From: an uncultured Prevotella sp.
GTDB lineage: Bacteria; Bacteroidota; Bacteroidia; Bacteroidales; Bacteroidaceae
Direction of reading: 5' to 3'
Assembly (NCBI GenBank): GCA_944319815.1
Contig: CALUEX010000002.1
Coordinates: 1-64,000, forward strand
Length of the DNA: 64,000 bases
Below, piece by piece: positions 34,815 to 44,200 of this stretch. Both the position numbers and the translations under genes were made by a program. Every line of letters begins with the position of its first letter. Position 1 is the stretch's first letter. Below the pieces are notes generated by a model. It was given only the letters and a program-made list of their open reading frames with translations. It was not told the DNA's origin and did not search any database.

Positions 34815-36080
34815 TCATCCGAAATTGTCATACATGATTGACTCCGGCTCTACCCCAAGACTGTCGAGCATCTTAACGACGGCGCTGCTCATCGGGCCTG
34901 GGCCGCACATATAATACTCTATGTCCTCCGGGGAGTCTACGTCTTTAAGGTAGGTGTCATACATCACCTGGTGAACAAAGCCCGGGGTGTACTTTACGCC
35001 GGCCTTGTCCGCTTCGGGGTCGGGGCGGTCTAAGGCCAAGTGGAAGTGGAAGTTGTCGAAATCTTTTTCAAGTTCGAGGAAATCGTTTAGGTAAAACACC
35101 TCCGCCAATGAACGCGCCCCGTAGAAATAATGAAGCTCGCGGTCTCGGACGTTCAGTGTCCTCGTTATGTGCATAATTTGCGAACGCAACGGTGCCATAC
35201 CAGCTCCGCCGCCTATCCAGACCATCTCACGCTTACTGTCGAAGATTGGATGGAAGTCACCGTAAGGGCCGCTCATCATCACCTTATCACCGGGTTTGCG
35301 GCTGAAAATGTATGATGATGCGATACCGGTGGGCACGTCCTGGAAGCCCGTTTGGGGTTTCGGCTTGAACGGCGGCGTGGCTATGCGCACCGTAAGCATT
35401 ATCCTGTCACCCTCGGCCGGATAGTTTGCCATGGAATAAGCCCTAACGGTCGCCTCCGGGTTATGCGCCTTTATGGAGAACATATCAAACTTTTCCCACA
35501 TTGGCAGGTAACTGCCGATGTCTTCCTTGACAAAATCCTTGTCGTAGTCTATTGTGTCGTATGCCGGTATCTTTATCTGTGCATACGAGCCAGGAACGAA
35601 GTCCATGTGCTCTCCCGGTGGCAAGGCAACTATAAACTCCTTGATAAACGAGCTTACGTTCTTGTTGCTTATAACCGTACATTCCCATTCCTTTACGCCC
35701 AAAACGCTTTCCGGCAACTTGATTCTCAAGTCGCCCTTAACCTTGCATTGACATCCCAACCGCCAATGGTCTTTTATCTGCTTGCGGGTGAAATGAGGCC
35801 TCTCGGAGTCGAGTATCTCACCTCCGCCTTCAACAACCTGCACCTTGCATTGCCCACAACTTGACTTTCCGCCGCACGCTGACGGCAGGTATATGCCGTT
35901 ATCTGTAAGCGTCGTCATGAGCGAAGCACCCTGCGGCACAGTCAAGGTCTTGTCACCGTTTATTTCAATGGTGACATTGCCGCTCGGCGAAAGGTATTTC
36001 TTGGCTACAAGCAGGATTATGACGAGCAGGATAATCGTCGCCAAGAACACACAAATACTGGTCAATATAAATTGTAGCAT
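34815..36080 (-). CDS. nqrF: Na+-translocating NADH:quinone reductase subunit F
   Basis: 421 residues, the NADH-oxidising subunit. It begins with a transmembrane helix (FILTSICVFLATIILLVIILLVA cut here for length). A 2Fe-2S ferredoxin domain follows, with ligands in ACGGKSSCGQC and LGCQC, then a FAD domain (RAYSMA) and an NAD-binding domain (WIGGGAGMAPLRSQI). The C-terminal MYDNFG is typical. Electrons pass from NADH via FAD and 2Fe-2S to the membrane subunits. It lies 24 nt after nqrE. Full length. Confidence 0.96.
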   Translation of the reverse strand: MLQFILTSICVFLATIILLVIILLVAKKYLSPSGNVTIEINGDKTLTVPQGASLMTTLTDNGIYLPSACGGKSSCGQCKVQVVEGGGEILDSERPHFTRKQIKDHWRLGCQCKVKGDLRIKLPESVLGVKEWECTVISNKNVSSFIKEFIVALPPGEHMDFVPGSYAQIKIPAYDTIDYDKDFVKEDIGSYLPMWEKFDMFSIKAHNPEATVRAYSMANYPAEGDRIMLTVRIATPPFKPKPQTGFQDVPTGIASSYIFSRKPGDKVMMSGPYGDFHPIFDSKREMVWIGGGAGMAPLRSQIMHITRTLNVRDRELHYFYGARSLAEVFYLNDFLELEKDFDNFHFHLALDRPDPEADKAGVKYTPGFVHQVMYDTYLKDVDSPEDIEYYMCGPGPMSSAVVKMLDSLGVEPESIMYDNFG

Positions 36081-36104
36081 CTTACTTTCGTTTTATTGTT
36101 TACG

Positions 36105-36731
36105 CTATATTTTAAGTCCGGAAAAGCACATCATGGCCATTGCCATAAGCCCGACGGTGATGAAAGTTATGCCAAGTCCTTGCAACGGACGTGGCACGTC
36201 GCTGTACTGCATCTTTTCACGTATGGCCCCCATGACCACAATCGCCAGTGTCCAACCGATGCCGCTACCTACTGCATAAGCCACCGCGTCCCAAAAACTA
36301 CCGATGTATTGGGTGTTAGACGGGTCAAGATTGATGCGCTGTTGCATAAACAATGAGGCTCCCATGATGGCGCAATTCACGGCGATAAGCGGCAAGAAGA
36401 TACCCAACGAGGCGTAAAGCGACGGTGAGAAACGCTCTACCACCATCTCGACAAGCTGCGTTATTCCGGCGATTACGGCTATGAACAGGATGAAACTCAA
36501 GTAAGACAAGTCAACCCCTTCAACCAAACAGTCTGGTCCCAAGACATACACCTGCAACAGATAATCCACCGGCACGGTGATGAGAAGGACGAAAGTAACG
36601 GCAAGGCCGAGGCCAAACGACGTCTTGACATTCTTCGACACGGCAAGGAACGAGCACATTCCGAGGAAGAATGCAAATATCATGTTGTCTACAAAGATAG
36701 ACCTGAAGAATAAACTTATTATATGCTCCAT
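36105..36731 (-). CDS. nqrE: Na+-translocating NADH:quinone reductase subunit E
   Basis: 208 residues, six transmembrane helices. GMCSFLAV holds one of the Cys pairs that, with NqrD, bind the iron-sulphur cluster inside the membrane. The related RnfA at 61315 shows the same GICPFLGV pattern. It is 22 nt after nqrD. Confidence 0.96.
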   Translation of the reverse strand: MEHIISLFFRSIFVDNMIFAFFLGMCSFLAVSKNVKTSFGLGLAVTFVLLITVPVDYLLQVYVLGPDCLVEGVDLSYLSFILFIAVIAGITQLVEMVVERFSPSLYASLGIFLPLIAVNCAIMGASLFMQQRINLDPSNTQYIGSFWDAVAYAVGSGIGWTLAIVVMGAIREKMQYSDVPRPLQGLGITFITVGLMAMAMMCFSGLKI

Positions 36732-36753
36732 GACAATCTTACTTTAACGGTGT

Positions 36754-37377
36754 TCAATCTTTGTGCAGGAAAGCCCTGTGCACCCATATTACGCAGCCTA
36801 ACAATATCAACGCCATTGCCGGCATCGTCATCATTCCGTTGTTGACATAACCCGCATCGTAGAAGCTGTCGGGCACGAGTTGGTAGCCAAACAACGACCC
36901 GCGTCCAAGCAATTCACGAACAGTGCCGACCACAACAAGTATCAAGGCATAGCCAAGACCGTTCGACAGACCGTCGATAAAGCTCGGCAACGGCTTGTTC
37001 ATCATGGCAAAAGCCTCCAAGCGTCCCATCAAGATACAGTTCGTGATGATAAGTCCAACGTAGACTGACAACTGCACGCTGACGTCGTAAACATACGCCT
37101 TAAGCACTTGGCTGACGATAGTAACGAGCGCCGCGACCACCACAAGTTGCACTATAATACGTATTCGGTTTGGTATGGTGTTCCTTATTACCGAAATAAT
37201 CAAGTTCGAGAACGCTGTTATAACAGTAACGGCGAGTCCCATCACAATGGCAGGCTTCAGCTGGGACGTCACGGCCAACGCCGAACAAATACCCAAAACC
37301 TGCACCAATATAGGATTATCCGCACTTAGCGGCTTCACGAACGTCTCTTTGTTCTTTTTTGAAAACAATTCACCCAT
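36754..37377 (-). CDS. nqrD: Na+-translocating NADH:quinone reductase subunit D
   Basis: 207 residues, six transmembrane helices, paralogous to NqrE in inverted topology. GICSALAV carries the cluster Cys, and a second conserved Cys lies in IITNCILMGRLEAFAM. It follows nqrC by 20 nt. Confidence 0.96.
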   Translation of the reverse strand: MGELFSKKNKETFVKPLSADNPILVQVLGICSALAVTSQLKPAIVMGLAVTVITAFSNLIISVIRNTIPNRIRIIVQLVVVAALVTIVSQVLKAYVYDVSVQLSVYVGLIITNCILMGRLEAFAMMNKPLPSFIDGLSNGLGYALILVVVGTVRELLGRGSLFGYQLVPDSFYDAGYVNNGMMTMPAMALILLGCVIWVHRAFLHKD

Positions 37378-37397
37378 TGTTCTACCTCCTGCTCATT

Positions 37398-38123
37398 TTA
37401 CTTGTCTTTAAGGAACTCGAGATACTTGCCCAAGCAGTCTTTGAGCATCAAACTCACGCCATCCGTCGTCAACGTGGCCCCTGTAACGGCGTCGCACTGG
37501 ACTGACGGGTCTGTCACCTCATTCTTTTTCACGACCTCAAGGGCTATGCCCTCACGCCCAGGCGCAGTGATTTTCTTGCCCCTGAACTGTTCCTGCCACG
37601 CCACATTATCCTTGATTTCAGCCCCAAGGCCCGCCGTCTCGCTCTCGTGCGTGAAATACGCGCCATAAACGGTGTTCTTGTCGTAGTCCGTAGCTATGTA
37701 GCCACTTATCGGCCCCCACAGCCCCATACCGTAAACGGGGATGACATACTTAGTCTCTCCGTCCACCATGCATACGTACAAAGCAAGCCTTCCGGCCTTG
37801 TAGTCGGCACTGTTAAGTTTAAAGCCGACGCTTTCACCGCCCTGCGAACCTTTCTTGACCACGTTTCCCGACTCATCCATGATGTCATCGCTGACCACCA
37901 CTTCCTTATACTTGGCAGCTACCTCACCGTCACTCAAGCCTCGCATATTCAAGGCCGACAAAATCTGGCGTTTCTTGTCAAGGGCAACATTGACGTCTTG
38001 CATCGGTTTCAGGTAACTTGACACAAAAGCCAAAAGGAACGCCACGACAATCACGAGCACGGCGGAATAAACCAGCGTGTAGGCGTTTGAGTTGGTATCA
38101 ATTTTTCTCTTACCTTCATTCAT
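37398..38123 (-). CDS. nqrC: Na+-translocating NADH:quinone reductase subunit C
   Basis: 241 residues from ATG 38123, preceded by GAGGAGGAA. The frame also offers GTG at 38141, which would overlap that ribosome binding site. One N-terminal transmembrane helix is followed by an FMN domain. VTGATLTTDGV contains the Thr to which ApbE attaches FMN through a phosphoester bond. It starts 14 nt after the nqrB stop. Confidence 0.95.
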   Translation of the reverse strand: MNEGKRKIDTNSNAYTLVYSAVLVIVVAFLLAFVSSYLKPMQDVNVALDKKRQILSALNMRGLSDGEVAAKYKEVVVSDDIMDESGNVVKKGSQGGESVGFKLNSADYKAGRLALYVCMVDGETKYVIPVYGMGLWGPISGYIATDYDKNTVYGAYFTHESETAGLGAEIKDNVAWQEQFRGKKITAPGREGIALEVVKKNEVTDPSVQCDAVTGATLTTDGVSLMLKDCLGKYLEFLKDK

Positions 38124-38137
38124 TGCCACATTCCTCC

Positions 38138-39295
38138 TCACTTTGTTTTCAACTGACGTTTTGCCCGGGCCGACACGTTACGCTGTACAACGCAATAGTC
38201 AATCAGCGGTGCAAACATATTCATGAACAAAATTGCCAACATCATGCCCTCCGGATACCCCGGGTTCATTACTCGGACGACCACAGCCATAAGGCCTATC
38301 ATGAAACCGTAAATCCACTTGCCCGTCTCCGTGCGAGCAGAGGTAACAGGGTCGGTGGCCATGAACACCGCACCGAAACAGAAGCCGCCAAGGAACAGGT
38401 GTTCATACCAAGGGATTGACGTTGCACCTGACCAACCGAAGGCCATGGCCGTAAGCGCACCGCCAAGGAAAACGCTAAGCATCGTCTTCCAGCTGGCTAT
38501 GCCCGTAACGAGCAACAGCACTGCGCCGAGACCGATTGCCACGACGCTTGTCTCGCCGATAGAGCCGGGAATGAAGCCCAGCACCATGTCGGCAAGGCTG
38601 CACCCTGCGTCACATCCTTTCGACACTGCGGCCAAGGGCGTAGCTTGGGTGAACGTATCAGGCAATGTATTGCCCAAGCCGAGGATGCTCTCGCGCGCCA
38701 CCCACACACCGTCGCCGCTCATCGCCGACGGGTAAGAAAAGAACAGGAAAGCACGCGCGGCCAAAGCCACGTTAAAGATGTTCATACCCGTACCGCCAAA
38801 TATTTCCTTAACAAATATTACCGAGAAAGCCACGGCCAGGGCAAGCATCCACAACGGGCATTCAACGGGTACGATTAGCGGGATGAGTATGCCGCTGACG
38901 AGATAGCCTTCCTGGATTTCCTCGCCCTTCATCTGCGCCCAGGCAAACTCTATGCCCAATCCTACGACATAGCTGACAATGACCTTGGGCAGCACGGCAA
39001 GGAAACCGAACCCGAACAGTTCAAGGAAAGAAGCATCCCCCAGTCGGCCGGCAGCCGCATAATTTTGCCACCCGACATTATACATACCGAACAGCAAGGC
39101 CGGGAGCAATGCTATAACAACGATGCTCATGATGCGTTTCGAGTCGATGGCATCGTGGATGTTCGTACCGCTCCTGGCCGTAGTGTTCGGCACGTACAGG
39201 AACGACTCGAAGCCCTCAAAGACGCTGCGGAAACACCGCAGCTTGCCACCGTCCTCAAACGTTGGCCTTATCTTGTCAAGATATTTCTTCAACAT
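38138..39295 (-). CDS. nqrB: Na+-translocating NADH:quinone reductase subunit B
   Basis: 385 residues from ATG 39295 (MLKKYLDKIRPTF); the only earlier start is TTG two codons upstream. About ten transmembrane helices. The covalent FMN site is the Thr in TFTQATPLAAV. GGTGMNIFNVALAARAF and GAVFMATDPVTSARTETGKW are family segments shared with RnfD. NqrB carries the Na+ path and binds riboflavin. It follows nqrA by 67 nt. Confidence 0.95.
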   Translation of the reverse strand: MLKKYLDKIRPTFEDGGKLRCFRSVFEGFESFLYVPNTTARSGTNIHDAIDSKRIMSIVVIALLPALLFGMYNVGWQNYAAAGRLGDASFLELFGFGFLAVLPKVIVSYVVGLGIEFAWAQMKGEEIQEGYLVSGILIPLIVPVECPLWMLALAVAFSVIFVKEIFGGTGMNIFNVALAARAFLFFSYPSAMSGDGVWVARESILGLGNTLPDTFTQATPLAAVSKGCDAGCSLADMVLGFIPGSIGETSVVAIGLGAVLLLVTGIASWKTMLSVFLGGALTAMAFGWSGATSIPWYEHLFLGGFCFGAVFMATDPVTSARTETGKWIYGFMIGLMAVVVRVMNPGYPEGMMLAILFMNMFAPLIDYCVVQRNVSARAKRQLKTK

Positions 39296-39362
39296 TACCA
39301 ATCTATTTTTAAAAAGTTACATGGTCTGCGCAATAGAAAACCGGACGCTAAAACCACTATTC

Positions 39363-40718
39363 CTACATCTCTTTCCTCATCATGTCAAGTCCTTGACGGA
39401 CAATCGACTGCAACTCCAACTTCGACGAATCAACAAATTCAGCCAAGGCAAAGTCCTCGGGTGAAACCTCGTATATACCCAAAGCCTCCATACGGTCGAT
39501 GTCACCGGCAATTATAGCCTTAATCAAGTATTCCGGATAAATGTCCATCGGCATTACCCGGTCATACTCGCCGCTCATTATCATGTGGCGCTCGCCGCCC
39601 TTTACGCGCGCGTCAAGGGCATATTCCTTGCCGCGATGCAGCCAACTGAAATAGCTGCGGCTTACCGAAAACTGCCTAAGCCTTGGCCTTATCCAGCCCA
39701 AGAACTCGTCGGCGTGCGCCCCTTCGGGGATTACCGTCACTTCAGACGAGTGTGCCCCAAGGAAGTCGTCGGCATCGCACTTAACCCCGGTCAGCACATT
39801 GCCGTTAACAATTCTCGCCTCGCCGGCCTCTGACGCGGCAACAGTCTCGCCGTCGAGCAGCGTGCTTATCTGTTGGCCTACGGTCACGTCAGCGTAATGC
39901 GGATGAGCCACCTCGCTGCCTGCCACGGCCACTGTCCGGCGCAAGTCAACCCTGCCGGTGCTGAACAAACGGCCAAAGAAGATTACGGCCGACGGGTCTA
40001 CCGTCCACACCACTTCTCCCTTGTTCACGGGGTCTATATGGTTGACCTGCACGCCAACATTGCCCGCTGGACAAGGGCCGTCCATCACCCATACGCTTAC
40101 GTCCTTGGCGCCGCGCAAGGCCTTTGCGCCCTGCCCGCGCCCTATGCCGAGATGCGTAGGGGCTATTCGCGAAAGGGCAGTCAAGCCTGTCTGGAAGTCG
40201 CGCTCGTTGCCCTCAAGTTCATATTCAAAGTCTGAAGCCAAAGGCTTGTCCCTTAGTGCACTTACGAAAACGGCCTTGGGCCTCGAAGCCGGCGAAGCCG
40301 TCACTGCAAACGGCAACTGGTCTATATATCCGAACAGTCCGGCAGCCAACAAGGCATCCACAACATCGTCGCCGGAAAGCGCGGCAACGTCTTTCGTCCC
40401 GAAGTTTACATACTCCTGTTGCGCGTCGGTCTTCACCGTTACGCACTCTAACCGCCTACGCTCGCCGCGCTCAACGGCCGTAACCACACCGCTTGCGGGC
40501 GATGCGAACACGACTGACGGCTCGGCCTTGTCGGCAAACAGCGCATCGCCGACCCTTACCCTGTCGCCGACGGCAACCACGGGCCTTGCCTTCAAGCCGG
40601 CAAACCATCCCGGCCTAAGGCCGACCTCCTGACTCAGGCCAACGTTGGCCTTAACCCGTTCCGCAGTCCCTTTCAGGCGGATGTCAAGCCCACGGCGTAT
40701 CTTTATTACTCTGTCCAT
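39363..40718 (-). CDS. nqrA: Na+-translocating NADH:quinone reductase subunit A
   Basis: 451 residues from ATG 40718 (MDRVIKIRRGLDI); a GTG two codons earlier is less likely. A soluble, peripheral subunit with a biotinyl-lipoyl-like N-terminal part, near the quinone site. GWIRPRLRQFSVSRSYFSWL and the C-terminal EFVDSSKLELQSIVRQGLD are family patterns. It is the first gene of nqrABCDEF. Base composition is a little more GC-rich than the nuo genes. Confidence 0.95.
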   Translation of the reverse strand: MDRVIKIRRGLDIRLKGTAERVKANVGLSQEVGLRPGWFAGLKARPVVAVGDRVRVGDALFADKAEPSVVFASPASGVVTAVERGERRRLECVTVKTDAQQEYVNFGTKDVAALSGDDVVDALLAAGLFGYIDQLPFAVTASPASRPKAVFVSALRDKPLASDFEYELEGNERDFQTGLTALSRIAPTHLGIGRGQGAKALRGAKDVSVWVMDGPCPAGNVGVQVNHIDPVNKGEVVWTVDPSAVIFFGRLFSTGRVDLRRTVAVAGSEVAHPHYADVTVGQQISTLLDGETVAASEAGEARIVNGNVLTGVKCDADDFLGAHSSEVTVIPEGAHADEFLGWIRPRLRQFSVSRSYFSWLHRGKEYALDARVKGGERHMIMSGEYDRVMPMDIYPEYLIKAIIAGDIDRMEALGIYEVSPEDFALAEFVDSSKLELQSIVRQGLDMMRKEM

Positions 40719-40769
40719 TGTCACGTAATTTTGTTACGGCAAACAGTGTCACCTTTATTTTTCCGTTCT

Positions 40770-40778
40770 GCAAAAATA
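40770..40778 (-). promoter_or_regulatory. -7 element of the nqr operon
   Basis: TATTTTTGC on the minus strand, 51 nt before ATG 40718. No -33 at the standard distance is seen. The 514-nt gap 40719-41232 otherwise holds repeat copy E and the tamB promoter. Confidence 0.55.
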
Positions 40779-40968
40779 CATTTTTTTTGCCAATAGCACT
40801 CATTTTTAACGCAAAAACATCATGCCGTCACTGCATTTTAATCTCTAAACGGACTTGCAATACATCTACGGGCACATCCGCTCGCAACATGATGAACCCC
40901 GGGGCACATTGGCAATGGATTTTATGCAGCATCAAGCATAACGCATAAGCCATTGACAACCAACACGT

Positions 40969-41031
40969 TACGAGAAGGCATCTTTTACGCTGTAAAAAGA
41001 TGCCTTTTACAAGCCGAAAGATGCCCTTCGA
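40969..41031. repeat. 21-22-bp-period repeat, copy E (3 units)
   Basis: TACGAGAAGGCATCTTTTAC (40969-40988), TGTAAAAAGATGCCTTTTAC (40991-41010) and GCCGAAAGATGCCCTTCG (41013-41030). The first two units are near-exact inverted copies of each other. The block lies midway between the divergent nqr and tamB promoters. Confidence 0.7.
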
Positions 41032-41176
41032 TAATAGCGTTTACCGTCTTTCCGGGAACAAGTCATTACACACTGCATAATGAAACCGGCAATAGCCTCC
41101 TGCCACTCGCTACATTATATAATGTTTTAAATGCTTAAAAAGGATGCGCGGCATAAGATATTCAACCTAAAATGAT

Positions 41177-41185
41177 TACCTTTGC
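41177..41185 (+). promoter_or_regulatory. -7 element of tamB
   Basis: TACCTTTGC, 47 nt before ATG 41233. No TTTG at the expected spacing. Confidence 0.55.
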
Positions 41186-41232
41186 ACTTTGGGCAACCCG
41201 TAACGGCACGCCAATAAGCGACAAGAATAAAG

Positions 41233-44200
41233 ATGAAGACCCTGAAACGCATCATAAGGACAACAATCTGGACCGTCGTGGCCATCTATATCGCGGCTAC
41301 GATTGCGGTACACATACCTGCCGTACAGTCATGGATTGGCAGCAGCGTTGCGTCTGCCTTGGGCGAAAAGTTAGGCACGAGGGTCGCGGTGGGCAGGATA
41401 TACATAGGACTGCCTAACAGGATTATCGTTGACGACCTTGAAATATACGACCAGAAAGGCAAGCAAATGCTCTGCGCCACGCGCGCCGCGGCCAAGATTG
41501 ACTATGGCGAACTGGTGTCGAAGGGACGCATCTGCGTGTCGTCAGCCCAGCTTTTCGGCATGAGGGGAACGTTCTACAAGGAAAACGCCGACGCTGCCAC
41601 CAACTTCCAGTTCGCGCTGGACTCGCTTGCCAGCAAAGACAAGACAAGCACCTCAAAGATAGACTTGAGCATCAACTCCATAGTGATACGCCACGGCTCC
41701 GTAAGCTACGACAGGCTTGACATCGCGCCTACGCCAGGACGCTTCAATACGGCACACATAGCCGTGAGCGGCGTCAGTGCCCATCTCGTTGTCCCCTACT
41801 ATACTACGGACAGCCTGGCCATAGCCGTAAAGAGCCTCGCCTTCAAGGAAGGCTCTGGCCTCGACGTGCGCAAATTAAGGCTGGCACTAGTCGTGAAAAA
41901 TGGCCAGGCCGAGCTGGACGACATGGAGCTGCGCCTTCCACGAACAACAATCAGGCTCGGACGGACTATTGCGACTTACGACAGCAAGGACGGCAAGCCC
42001 GACTGGAGCACCATGAAATACAGCGCCACGCTGGATGGCTCAAAGTTAACCCCGGCCGACCTTGCCTGGATAGAACCACGCTTGGCCAATGCCACAGTTC
42101 CGATAGACATCGGCGCGAAAATCAACGGTACAGCCAACACTGTAAACATTAATGGACTATATGCCCATTCACAAGACGACGGCATGAGCCTTTCGGCTTC
42201 CGGTAAAATCAATATGTCAAGGGGCGAAAACATGGCTTGGCACGCAGACATAGCCAAGCTAATGTGCTCTAGCACGACCATCGGCAGGATAATCACCACC
42301 ATGGCATCGGGCGAGACACAACTGCCGGGAACGCTGGCACGCATGGGAGACTTGACATACAACGGCACGGTATCGGGCAAGGGGCAAGACATAAGGCTCA
42401 ACGGAACCATAGCTTGCGGCGTAGGCAAGGCCGAGATAAAGGCCGATAAGACAGGTATGCACGTTAACGCCCACGTCAACACGGCGGGCGTTAACGTAGG
42501 CAAATTGCTTGACGACAAAAAGATGGGCATGGTGGCAGCCAATGCCGCCGTAAAATTCGACATAAGCAAGGGAAGCATAGGCAACATAATGGTTGACGGC
42601 ACGTTCCCGCGCATCGACTATAACGGATATTCATACAAAGGGATACACGCCAATGGCACGCTCAAGGGAGGCACACTTAGCGGCACAATAGGCATGAACG
42701 ACCCCAACGGGCAAATAAGCCTGAACGGGCAAATGAGCCTTAAAGGGTTGAAAAAGACGGCGGACATCAATGCCACGGTGAGAAATCTCGACCTTGCAGC
42801 CTTGAAGATAACCGATAAATGGCATGGTGCCAAATTTGACCTTGACGTAAGTGCAGACACGCGCGTATCGGAAAAGGAGGCCAACCTGTTCAGCGGAAGG
42901 GTGAGCATAAAAAACTTTTCCATGACAGGTGACGACAAGACGTACAGGATGGACAGCCTTACGGTAACGGCTAACGAAAGCGGCCTCGTGATGCACAGCG
43001 ACTTCGGGACGGCTGAGCTGAACGGTGAATACCGGCTGAGGACAATAGCCCAGAGTTTCATGAACATGATGCACGACAAGTTGCCGACGCTGTGCCCCAA
43101 ACATGGGAAGGCCGACAACTTGTTCGCAATGAAGGCAACGATAACAAAGTCTGACTGGCTCGACACCCTGCTTGGCATACCGCTCAGGCTGGACGGGCCA
43201 TTGGAAATAAAGGCTAACATTGACGACGAATACGGATTGGCTAACGTTTACTGCACTACGGGAAAAATGACATACGACGGCAGCCCGTATGAAGATGTCA
43301 ACATTACGGCAACGGCAATGGACGACACATTGTCGGTAAACGGAAGCGTGACAAAAATAATGGGCAACGGGCACAGGCTGGGGCTCAACGTTAAGGCTAC
43401 TGCCGCCGACGACAAGATTGCAACGACACTGAGCTGGAACAACCACCAGGCAAAACCAATGGCCGGAGCCCTTAACACGATGACGAGTTTCACCAAGGAA
43501 GACGGACGTCTGGCCAGCGTAAACGTTGACGTCAAACCTTCGGGCATCATCATAAACGACACTATATGGAACGTCTTGCCGTCAAGCATCATTTACAGCG
43601 ACGGCGACTTGGCCATAAACCACTTCGCCATAGAGCATAACCGCCAGCACATCAGGATAGACGGCATGGCCACCAAACACCCAACCGACTCCATAACCGT
43701 GGACTTGCAAGACGTGGATGTAAGCTATGTACTTAATTTGGTGAATTTCCACTCCGTAGAATTTAGCGGCGAGCTTACGGGGAAAGCCTATGTAAAGTCC
43801 GTATTCTATGAGCCTGACGCTTACGCGGACGTCACAGTAAGCAATTTCAGGTTCGAGCAAGGAAGAATGGGGAAGCTCACGGCCGGGGTGAGTTGGAACA
43901 AGGACGAAAAACAGATAGACATTGACGCACACGCTGACGATGAGGGCAATGCGCACACAATAATAAAAGGTTACGTCTCGCCGGCACATAACCACATAGA
44001 CCTTGACATCAAGGCTAAGGACACAAACATTGAGTTCCTTGAGAGCTTCTGCGGAGATTTCATGAGCGGAATAAACGGCAAGGCTAACGGGGCCGTGAAA
44101 GTGCACGGGCCTCTTGACGCAATAGAACTGACAGGCCAACTCGTGACAGACGGGAAGGCGACCATAACACCTACGAACGTAACTTACGAACTACAAAACG

